Source: Nitrospira sp.
GTDB lineage: Bacteria > Nitrospirota > Nitrospiria > Nitrospirales > Nitrospiraceae
DNA length: 5,514 nucleotides
Assembly (NCBI GenBank): GCA_015904075.1
Contig: JABMDH010000069.1
Location: forward strand, 1 to 5,514
Reading direction: 5' to 3'
The notes below the pieces were generated by a model, which did not search any database, was not told the DNA's origin, and saw only the letters and a list, made by a program, of their open reading frames with translations. Every line of letters starts with the position of its first letter. The first letter of the stretch is position 1. Shown here one piece after another: positions 1-5,207 of the stretch. The translations under genes and the position numbers were made by a program.

Positions 1-258
1 AGGCGATGCTCAACGATCGACCGCGGAAAGTGCTGAACTGGCACAGCCCGGCGCATGCTTTTCACCAACTGTTGCGCTAGGATCTTGAATGCACACAGCC
101 TCCCAACCCGCACCGATCAACATCCACAGAGGATGTGCGTCGGTCAGGTGGTTACAGACGGAGACTCTGGCGTAGAAGCGGCGGAGACCGGGGAATCAGG
201 CGCGTGGGAAGGGGAGAGATGCGCGAGCGATAGGACAGTCGGCGTGGCTCAGTACGTC
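1..258. other. Left-edge region without a supported gene; probable leader of a leftward transcript
   Basis: No gene can be supported here. A leftward promoter-like pair lies just to the right, so this stretch may be the 5' leader or start of a gene that continues past the left edge. On the minus strand one frame is open from a GTG at 113 (with an in-frame ATG at 56) to the edge and would begin MRVGRLCAF; neither start has a convincing Shine-Dalgarno sequence. A second minus frame is open for about 60 codons, with its only ATG near 137, and closes before the edge. On the plus strand, 55-273 is open but reads as composition-driven sequence with no recognisable motif. I saw no tRNA, SRP RNA or 6S-like fold by eye. 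Confidence 0.4.
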
Positions 259-266
259 ACCGCCAC

Positions 267-294
267 CCTATAGAACGGAGGCTGCCCCTGTCAA
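267..294 (-). promoter_or_regulatory. Probable sigma70-type promoter reading leftward
   Basis: On the minus strand a perfect -35 hexamer TTGACA (complement of 289-294) is followed after 16 bases by TATAGG (complement of 267-272). Transcription would start near 260 and run off the left edge. It sits downstream of the terminator of the 79-residue gene, so it would start a separate transcript. The -35 match is strong; the -10 match is 4 of 6 and the spacer is one base shorter than ideal. Confidence 0.5.
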
Positions 295-335
295 TGGAGT
301 GTCCGGCGTACGATGCAAATCAATGTGCAGAATTT

Positions 336-372
336 AGTTAAAAATGGCCGCTCATCAGATCGATGAGCGGCC
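336..372 (-). terminator. Rho-independent terminator of the 79-residue gene
   Basis: A perfect 11-bp inverted repeat (GGCCGCTCATC at 346-356 and GATGAGCGGCC at 362-372) encloses a 5-base loop. Read on the minus strand the stem is followed by A and then five T (complement of 340-344). It lies 33 bases past the stop codon of the minus-strand gene ending at 406. On the plus strand no T-run follows, so it should act in the leftward direction only. Confidence 0.9.
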
Positions 373-405
373 GAATGGGTATTTCTCAACATGGTCTCGC
401 CGAAA

Positions 406-645
406 CTACTTGCCCGCTTTCAGCTTTGTCACGAACATTTCGCGCACGGCATCGAGGTGGGCTTCAATGTCCTGCAGCGAGCTGAGTGATGGGTCAAGGA
501 GGACATCGTTTTTCAGCCGCACAAAAGCGCTTCCATCCAGCGGAGGTGGATTCTTGCTAAAGGTAAAATGCATCGTTGAAGCGCCGGGTGTCCGAAACGC
601 CAACCGCGAGTGCCCACCTCCGACGATGGTATAGCCCTCTTTCAT
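406..645 (-). CDS. Small conserved-looking protein of unknown function (79 aa)
   Basis: I do not recognise this protein. It is 79 residues long, soluble-looking, with no signal peptide, membrane segment or cysteine. The N-terminal half (MKEGYTIVGGGHSRLAF, then STMHFTF) alternates like a short beta-rich fold. The C-terminal third (about residues 53-76, SLSSLQDIEAHLDAVREMF) looks like one amphipathic helix. It is supported as a real gene by a complete transcription unit: a promoter-like TTGACT/CTATTT pair at 684-712, an AAAGGAG ribosome binding site (complement of 650-656) 4 bases before the ATG, and a strong terminator just beyond the stop. It is divergent from the TPR lipoprotein gene, so the two may share control across the 80-bp gap. 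The opposite strand is also open here but lacks these signals. Function unknown. Confidence 0.8.
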   Translation of the reverse strand: MKEGYTIVGGGHSRLAFRTPGASTMHFTFSKNPPPLDGSAFVRLKNDVLLDPSLSSLQDIEAHLDAVREMFVTKLKAGK

Positions 646-683
646 GCGACTCCTTTCGTTTAGAAATTGCCGACTGGCTGGGG

Positions 684-712
684 AAATAGCCGGTGTTATA
701 ACGGGAAGTCAA
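684..712 (-). promoter_or_regulatory. Probable promoter of the 79-residue gene
   Basis: On the minus strand TTGACT (complement of 707-712) is followed after 17 bases by CTATTT (complement of 684-689). The predicted start near 676 leaves a leader of about 30 bases carrying the AAAGGAG site. The -10 match is only moderate. Confidence 0.45.
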
Positions 713-725
713 TAATGGAGCATCA

Positions 726-1277
726 ATGTCAGTACTGCTGAAATCTTCCGCATGGCATGTGCGGATATTAGGGGCAGGATGGCTGCTGGTATTGCTCGCA
801 GCTTGTGCGGCAGTTCCAAATGAGATGGCGCATCTGCCCATGTACGGAGGAATGGACCGCAAGTCCGTTTCGGCATTTCGCGAAGCCGATGAAGAGCTCA
901 GGGCTGGATCGATTGAGGCCTTTGGGACACTCAAGGATGCAAGTGATATATCCGTCGACCATGGGTTTAAGTTTGTGGCGCAAAAAGAATATTCCATGGC
1001 TATGAAGCGCTTCAATCAGGCGTGGGTGCTGGACCCGGATAATCCTCGGGTATACTGGGGATTTGGCACAGTCTTGGTCCAACGGGGGCAGTCGTGTGAC
1101 GCGGTGCCTCTGTTGGGAAAGGCTTTGAGCTATGAGCCCGTGATTGAGGGATTGGCTACTCAAGCAGTGCAGGCATGCAGGGCCTGTGCGACGACACATG
1201 CGACAGTCGATCCGGTCGCCAAGGCCTCCTATATCGAGAGAGTGTGCAAACCGTTAGAGCTGGACTCGCGTAAGTAG
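726..1277 (+). CDS. TPR-repeat lipoprotein of unknown function
   Basis: The 183-residue product is a predicted lipoprotein. An N-terminal segment with basic residues (K6, H11, R13) precedes a hydrophobic stretch (about 14-26) ending in the lipobox LAAC, with the lipidated cysteine at 27; residue +2 is Ala, which does not suggest inner-membrane retention. Residues 77-107 and 108-141 look like two tetratricopeptide repeats (FVAQKEYSMAMKRFNQAWVLDPDNP and then YWGFGTVLVQRG). From memory, the MYGGMDRKS and RFNQAWxLDPDNPxVYWGFG stretches are typical of a proteobacterial/Nitrospira lipoprotein family without assigned role. TPR domains usually mediate protein-protein contacts, so an envelope scaffold or assembly role is possible but only inferred. 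Mature-part cysteines lie at 124, 151, 154 and 174, and could form disulfides. The start is set by GGAG at 717-720, 5 bases before the ATG. TAG is followed at once by an in-frame TAA. Confidence 0.88.
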   Translation: MSVLLKSSAWHVRILGAGWLLVLLAACAAVPNEMAHLPMYGGMDRKSVSAFREADEELRAGSIEAFGTLKDASDISVDHGFKFVAQKEYSMAMKRFNQAWVLDPDNPRVYWGFGTVLVQRGQSCDAVPLLGKALSYEPVIEGLATQAVQACRACATTHATVDPVAKASYIERVCKPLELDSRK

Positions 1278-1345
1278 TAACCCATCTTCAAGAATCGACC
1301 ATGGAAAGATGTGGGCACGTTGCGCCAGGGTGGCTTGCTGAGTCC

Positions 1346-1374
1346 TTGAAGTTGATTTGCTCATTTGTTATCCT
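1346..1374 (+). promoter_or_regulatory. Probable sigma70-type promoter of the purH operon
   Basis: TTGAAG (1346-1351) and TATCCT (1369-1374) are separated by exactly 17 bases, in the gap between the TPR lipoprotein gene and purH. Transcription would start near 1381, giving a leader of about 55 bases. I saw no purine riboswitch-like fold or clear operator palindrome in this leader. The rest of the 158-bp gap (1278-1435) shows nothing else that I can support. Confidence 0.55.
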
Positions 1375-1422
1375 TCGCCCGCCTTTCGTGTCGTGATTTG
1401 TAACTTCCACATAGCTTAATCC

Positions 1423-1428
1423 AAGGAG
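1423..1428 (+). promoter_or_regulatory. Ribosome binding site of purH
   Basis: AAGGAG lies 7 bases upstream of the ATG at 1436 and fixes the purH start. Confidence 0.85.
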
Positions 1429-1435
1429 TTGAACC

Positions 1436-2989
1436 ATGGCCGGCATCAAGCGGGCGTTGATTAGCGTTTCGGAAAAGACTGGTGTTGTTGAGATGGCCAA
1501 GGGGCTCGAAGCGCTTGGTGCAGAAATTTTATCGACCGGTGGAACTGCGAAGGCGCTGCGTGAAGCGGGGATCAAGGTTACAGATGTGGCGGCCTATACC
1601 GGTTCGCCGGAAATTCTGGATGGCCGGGTCAAGACGCTACACCCGAAAATTCACGGCGGTTTGCTGGGACGTCGATCGCTTCCGGCCCACGTCGACCAGA
1701 TGACGCAACACAACATCGGTCCGATCGATGTCGTCGTCGTCAATCTTTATCCCTTCGAAGCGACGATTTCTAAACCCAATTGCCATTTTGACGATGCGAT
1801 CGAGAATATCGACATCGGTGGACCCTCAATGCTGCGGTCGGCGGCAAAGAATCATGAAGATGTGCTGGTGTTGGTCGATCCGGCGGACTATTCCAGAGTG
1901 ATGGATGCCATCAAGGGCAATACCGTGACGCGCGCGCTCCGCCGTGAGTTGGCAATGAAGGTATTCCAGCATACGGCGCGGTATGACGGGTTGATTGCCG
2001 GGTATATGGAGAAACAGGTGCAGGGCGGGGAGATAAAGTTCCCCAAGGTGCTATCGCTTCAATTCGAGTTGGCAGAGTCGCTTCGCTACGGTGAAAATCC
2101 ACATCAGCAGGGTGCGTTCTATCGCGAACTGAATTCAAATGAGCCGTCGGTGTCACGCGGGACAATCTTGCATGGCAAAGCGATGTCCTACAACAATTTC
2201 CTCGATGCCAATTCGGCGCTGGAACTGGCGAAAGAATATGATGAGTGCGCTGTTGCCATCATCAAACATAACAATCCTTGCGGTGTGGCACTCGGATCAA
2301 CGCCGGTTGAGGCCTACGTGAAGGCGCGGGAGACCGATCCTGTGTCGGCTTTCGGCGGTGTGATCGCCTTCAATCGACCGGTTGATCTGGCGGCGGCGAA
2401 GGAGATTACTTCTACGTTCGTCGAAGTGGTCATTGCCCCCAGCTTTGCCGAGGATGCCTTGGCAGAATTGAAGCGGAAAAAGGACTTGCGTCTCCTTGGT
2501 ATTGGACCACTGACAAAGGTGAAACAAGAAGGTTACGATCTGAAGAAGCTCGTCGGTGGATTGATCGTGCAGGATCGCGATCTTGGTGTTCTGACGGATC
2601 TAAGATCGTTGACCGTGCCGACTGTCCGTAAGCCGACGGACGAAGAGTACGCCGCCTGTGCGTTTGCGTGGAAAGTCTGTAAACACGTCAAGTCAAACGC
2701 CATTATCTATGCCAAGCCGGGGCAAACGGTCGGGATCGGCGCCGGACAAATGAGCCGGGTGGATAGTGTCAAGCTTGCCGCCATGAAGGCACAGATGCCG
2801 GTCAAAGGTTGCATCATGGCCTCCGATGCGTTCTTTCCGTTCCGTGACGGCCTCGATGCGGCTGCACAAGCGGGGATTACTGCGGTCATTCAGCCGGGCG
2901 GGTCAATCCGTGATGCCGAAATTGTCAAAGCGGCAGATGAACATGGATTGGCGATGATTATGACGGGCATGCGTCATTTCCGTCATTAA
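1436..2989 (+). CDS. purH: Bifunctional AICAR formyltransferase / IMP cyclohydrolase
   Basis: PurH catalyses the last two steps of de novo purine synthesis in the cytoplasm: formyl transfer from 10-formyl-THF to AICAR, then ring closure to IMP. The 517-residue length matches the family (E. coli about 529). The N-terminal MGS-like cyclohydrolase domain (about 1-150) starts KRALISVSEKTGVVE and carries STGGT, the DGRVKTLHPKIHGG signature (K66, H69, K71, H73) and NIDIGGPSMLRSAAKNH. The transformylase domain follows, with RYGENPHQ (217-224), the Lys-His pair of KHNNPCG (K277, H278) that the family uses in catalysis, DPVSAFGG, VKSNAI and GIGAGQMSR. The C-terminus ends in ASDAFFPFRDG, IQPGGSIRD and the usual MRHFRH. 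All landmark motifs are intact, so the enzyme should be active. It is the first gene of a probable operon with purD and tsaC, although a 123-bp palindrome lies directly after its stop. Confidence 0.98.
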   Translation: MAGIKRALISVSEKTGVVEMAKGLEALGAEILSTGGTAKALREAGIKVTDVAAYTGSPEILDGRVKTLHPKIHGGLLGRRSLPAHVDQMTQHNIGPIDVVVVNLYPFEATISKPNCHFDDAIENIDIGGPSMLRSAAKNHEDVLVLVDPADYSRVMDAIKGNTVTRALRRELAMKVFQHTARYDGLIAGYMEKQVQGGEIKFPKVLSLQFELAESLRYGENPHQQGAFYRELNSNEPSVSRGTILHGKAMSYNNFLDANSALELAKEYDECAVAIIKHNNPCGVALGSTPVEAYVKARETDPVSAFGGVIAFNRPVDLAAAKEITSTFVEVVIAPSFAEDALAELKRKKDLRLLGIGPLTKVKQEGYDLKKLVGGLIVQDRDLGVLTDLRSLTVPTVRKPTDEEYAACAFAWKVCKHVKSNAIIYAKPGQTVGIGAGQMSRVDSVKLAAMKAQMPVKGCIMASDAFFPFRDGLDAAAQAGITAVIQPGGSIRDAEIVKAADEHGLAMIMTGMRHFRH

Positions 2990-2990
2990 T

Positions 2991-3113
2991 CGGATGCTGA
3001 AACAGGCTCCCAACTGCGTCCTCGGCTCGAAAAATTCCTCAACGTAGCCCAGAGGCTACGCCTCCGGTTTTTTCTCGCCTGCGGCTTTGTTGGATGTTCT
3101 GTTTGAGCATCCG
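2991..3113. repeat. 123-bp imperfect palindrome, MITE/REP-like intergenic element
   Basis: The stretch folds on itself end to end. The outer 15 bases (2991-3005, CGGATGCTGAAACAG) match the reverse complement of the last 15 (3099-3113, CTGTTTGAGCATCCG) at 14 of 15 positions. The centre is a perfect 7-bp stem CGTAGCC/GGCTACG (3043-3049 and 3054-3060) with loop CAGA, and the arms between are largely complementary: an A-run at 3030-3034 faces a T-run at 3068-3073. The element begins one base after the purH stop codon and ends 36 bases before the purD start. The shape suggests a non-coding palindromic mobile element (MITE or REP type). I recall similar GGATGCT...AGCATCC intergenic repeats in Nitrospira genomes, but copy number cannot be judged from one window. 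The central hairpin followed by T6 might also weaken transcription from purH into purD. Confidence 0.8.
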
Positions 3114-3134
3114 CAAGAGAATACGGCTATACCC

Positions 3135-3140
3135 AGGAAA
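3135..3140 (+). promoter_or_regulatory. Ribosome binding site deciding the purD start
   Basis: AGGAAA at 3135-3140 lies 9 bases before GTG at 3150. It supports that GTG, whose product begins VKILVVGGGGREH, over an in-frame TTG at 3087 inside the palindrome. Confidence 0.6.
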
Positions 3141-3149
3141 GACACTCTT

Positions 3150-4052
3150 GTGAAAATTCTTGTCGTCGGTGGTGGTGGACGCGAGCACACGATTGTGTGG
3201 AAGCTTGCGCAGAGCCCACGGAAACCAGTCATATTCTGTGCACCGGGTAATGCCGGTATCGAATCGTTAGCCGCCTGTGTGCCGATCAAGGCCGACGATA
3301 TTGCCGCGCTGAAAGATTTCGTCATCAGAGAGCAGATCGACTTCACGGTTGTTGGACCGGAAGCGCCGCTGGCACTGGGAATTGCCGATGAATTCCGCCG
3401 CGCCAAACTGAAGATTTTCGGTCCTACCAAGAATGCCGCGCGGCTTGAAGCCAGCAAGATCTTTTCAAAAGATGTGATGGCACAAGCCAAGATTCCAACT
3501 GCGCGGGCCAAAAGTTTTGACAAGGCAACCGAGGCGCTTGACTATCTTGAGCACCATGAACTGCCTGTGGTGATCAAGGCGGACGGTCTGGCCCAAGGGA
3601 AGGGCGTGATCATCGCCACGACACGGGAACAAGCGCGCGAGGCGATCGGCGACTCCATGGAAAAAGGCATCTTTGGTCAGGCAGGCAAGCAGGTATTGAT
3701 CGAACAATTCCTCAACGGCGAAGAACTCACGATCATGGCATTCACCGACGGCCAGACCGTCGTCCCGATGTTGCCGGCGATGACATCGGGCGGATATCCC
3801 GGCCAATATCAGAACGGATTTCCTCTGCATGGCTTGCAGAGCGAGGCCGCTGCACACGCCCTTGTTTTTCATGCAGGAACCGCCAGGAAGGATGATGCTG
3901 TTGTGACAGCCGGTGGACGTGTCTTGGGAATTACCGGACAGGGAGCAACGTTGAAAGAAGCACAAGCGGAAGCCTATAAGGCGGTATCCGCTATTTCATT
4001 CGAAGGGTGTCATTATCGAAAGGATATCGCCCATCGCGCGGTGACTTCTTAG
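3150..4052 (+). CDS. purD: Phosphoribosylamine-glycine ligase lacking its central ATP-grasp core (internal in-frame deletion)
   Basis: PurD (GARS) normally joins glycine to phosphoribosylamine with ATP, the second step of purine synthesis. From the GTG start this copy has 300 residues against about 420-430 usual. The front is typical: VVGGGGREH (to H13), APGNAG (31-36), VGPEAPLA (from 68), IFGPT, and the ATP-grasp stretch KADGLAQGKGV (143-153) with GEEL (190-193). The back is also typical: SGGYPGQY (213-220), VFHAGTA, TAGGRVLGITG and the closing YRKDIAHRA. Between TVVPMLPA (ending at 210) and MTSGGYPG, however, about 120 residues present in the family are absent without loss of frame. The missing part normally holds QDHKR, GPNTGGMGAYSP and EFNxRFGDPE, that is, nucleotide and metal-binding residues. 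I infer loss of ligase activity unless a full copy exists elsewhere; a sequencing or assembly deletion is the other explanation. It sits in the purH-purD-tsaC order. Confidence 0.93.
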   Translation: MKILVVGGGGREHTIVWKLAQSPRKPVIFCAPGNAGIESLAACVPIKADDIAALKDFVIREQIDFTVVGPEAPLALGIADEFRRAKLKIFGPTKNAARLEASKIFSKDVMAQAKIPTARAKSFDKATEALDYLEHHELPVVIKADGLAQGKGVIIATTREQAREAIGDSMEKGIFGQAGKQVLIEQFLNGEELTIMAFTDGQTVVPMLPAMTSGGYPGQYQNGFPLHGLQSEAAAHALVFHAGTARKDDAVVTAGGRVLGITGQGATLKEAQAEAYKAVSAISFEGCHYRKDIAHRAVTS

Positions 4053-4082
4053 TCCGCGATTCGCAGGGTGGTTTCCGTACGG

Positions 4083-4727
4083 ATGTCAGAAATCCTTCCA
4101 TATAGCGCCGGTGACGTGCACCGTGTATCAGGCCAGGTCAAACAGGTAGTTGCACGTGGCGGTATTGTGGCCGTGCCGACGGAGACCTATTACGGTCTCG
4201 GCGTGAATCCGTTTGATCCACAGGCCGTAGACCGATTAGTGCGTCTTAAAGGCCGGCCGGACGGCAAACCAATTCTGGTGTTGATTGGAAACCGTGGACA
4301 GCTCACGATGTTGGTCCAGAAGGTCTCTCGACCCGCCGCGCTGTTGATGGACACGTTCTGGCCCGGCCCGCTCACAATCCTCTTTGCGGCTGCGCCGTCG
4401 CTTCCAAGCAATCTGACAGCGGGGACCGGTACGGTCGGCGTGCGGCTGAGTTCTTGTGGCCCGTTAGCGGAATTGTTAGCAGTGACAGGTCCTCTCACAG
4501 GAACGAGTGCCAACTATGCCGGCGAGTCACCTGCGCAATATGCGAGCCAGGTGCAGGATAGACTGGGACACGATCTTAGTCTCATCGTTGATGCAGGCCC
4601 AACCCCTGGCGGACCGCCATCGACTGTCATCGATGCACGCGAAACTGTGTGTGTGATTCGCGAAGGTGCCGTCACTCGACAGATGCTACAGGACGTGTTA
4701 CAGACAGATGGAATTTCGCTGACATGA
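4083..4727 (+). CDS. tsaC: L-threonylcarbamoyladenylate synthase, YrdC/TsaC type
   Basis: This cytoplasmic enzyme makes threonylcarbamoyl-AMP from threonine, bicarbonate and ATP; the TsaB/D/E proteins then transfer the group to A37 of tRNAs that read ANN codons (t6A). The 214 residues form a single YrdC domain, without the C-terminal extension of the longer Sua5 proteins. Family motifs are present: PTETYYGLG (32-40), KGRPDGKP (56-63), FWPGPLT, GVRL, TSAN (141-144) and PSTVID (from 179), which together line the ATP/threonine pocket. I chose ATG at 4083, with AGGGTGG at 4065-4071 upstream. A GTG at 4068 would add five residues but would overlap that site. The 30-base gap after purD suggests cotranscription. 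The assignment to the YrdC family is firm; TsaC versus a paralogous YciO-like role is less certain from sequence alone. Confidence 0.92.
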   Translation: MSEILPYSAGDVHRVSGQVKQVVARGGIVAVPTETYYGLGVNPFDPQAVDRLVRLKGRPDGKPILVLIGNRGQLTMLVQKVSRPAALLMDTFWPGPLTILFAAAPSLPSNLTAGTGTVGVRLSSCGPLAELLAVTGPLTGTSANYAGESPAQYASQVQDRLGHDLSLIVDAGPTPGGPPSTVIDARETVCVIREGAVTRQMLQDVLQTDGISLT

Positions 4728-4782
4728 GGATCGTTCAAATATCGCTGCAGTTCTTGGATTTGTGTTTCTGGTGATTCCATAG

Positions 4783-4789
4783 AAGGAGG
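4783..4789 (+). promoter_or_regulatory. Strong ribosome binding site of the coiled-coil lipoprotein
   Basis: AAGGAGG, the full anti-Shine-Dalgarno complement, lies 6 bases before the first of two adjacent ATG codons (4796 and 4799). It favours the ATG at 4796. Confidence 0.8.
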
Positions 4790-4795
4790 GCGGAG

Positions 4796-5197
4796 ATGAT
4801 GATCGTGGGGAAAACACAGGCGATGCGATTGGCCGGCGTCGCGCTTGGACTCGGGTGTTTGGTAAGTATGACGGGATGCGACTATTGGCCTCCGGCGCTG
4901 CAAGCCCAGGTCGAGCAACTTCGATCGGAGACGCAAACCTTGGCAACCGAAAAGGCGCAACTTCAGGTACAGATCAACGACCTGTCCAATGCACGGCGGG
5001 ATTTGCAGTCGCAGCTTGATGAGATCAGTCGGGTCAATCGAGAGAAGACCGTGATGATTACAAGCCTGCAACACCAAGTCGATGCGCTGCGTGCCAAAGG
5101 GGCAAAGTCCGTGGCCTCTGCCAAAGCGGCAGTGAAGCCGGCGGCGAAATCTGCGGCTAAACAGCCAGTCAAGAAAAAGGCGGTCCCGAAGCGGTAG
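4796..5197 (+). CDS. Small coiled-coil lipoprotein with Lys/Ala-rich tail
   Basis: The 133-residue product has a signal peptide (basic K6 and R11, hydrophobic 12-24) ending in the lipobox MTGC, with the lipidated Cys at 28. Asp at +2 (CDY) is the residue that in E. coli keeps lipoproteins in the inner membrane; whether the rule holds in this organism is unknown. Residues about 34-98 form a strong coiled coil of leucine heptads (LQAQVEQLRSETQTLATEKA and onward), recalling Lpp/OmpH-like or septal coiled-coil lipoproteins without clear homology. The last 35 residues are almost only Lys, Ala, Val, Pro and Ser (AKAAVKPAAKSAAKQPVKKK), resembling histone H1-like or peptidoglycan-binding basic tails. 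A role in tethering the envelope or binding an anionic polymer is inference. It follows tsaC by 68 bases and converges on the FmdB-type gene with a 10-base gap and no visible terminator. Confidence 0.85.
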   Translation: MMIVGKTQAMRLAGVALGLGCLVSMTGCDYWPPALQAQVEQLRSETQTLATEKAQLQVQINDLSNARRDLQSQLDEISRVNREKTVMITSLQHQVDALRAKGAKSVASAKAAVKPAAKSAAKQPVKKKAVPKR

Positions 5198-5207
5198 CAG
5201 AAAGCGG

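Noticed and set aside
60..258. Possible structured RNA (SRP, 6S or RNase P RNA) in the left region
   Set aside because: None of the conserved cores I know could be found on either strand, and the pyrimidine-rich minus strand does not fold into one long rod.
55..273. Plus-strand open frame of 72 codons starting MLFTNCCARIL
   Set aside because: No ribosome binding site, no motif and unbalanced composition; a leftward promoter overlaps its end. It looks like chance.
344..634. Plus-strand open frame opposite the 79-residue gene
   Set aside because: It begins inside the terminator hairpin and has no ribosome binding site; the minus-strand gene has full expression signals.
557..1199. Minus-strand open frames opposite the TPR lipoprotein
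   Set aside because: They are antisense to a protein with clear lipobox and TPR motifs and lack their own start signals.
1281..1315. Inverted repeat CCCATCTT/AAGATGTGGG after the TPR lipoprotein gene
   Set aside because: The stem needs a bulge, has a long loop and is not followed by a T-run, so I do not call it a terminator.
3103..3132. Promoter-like TTGAGC and CTATAC with 18-base spacer before purD
   Set aside because: The transcript would start at about 3139, inside the purD ribosome binding site, leaving almost no leader; the match may be chance.
3087..3149. Upstream TTG start for PurD giving 21 extra residues
   Set aside because: It lies inside the palindrome, and PurD proteins start at the equivalent of VKILVVGGGGREH; GTG at 3150 has a ribosome binding site.
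4068..4082. GTG start for the YrdC/TsaC protein at 4068
   Set aside because: It would sit on top of the AGGGTGG sequence; ATG at 4083 gives a normal family N-terminus with that site upstream.
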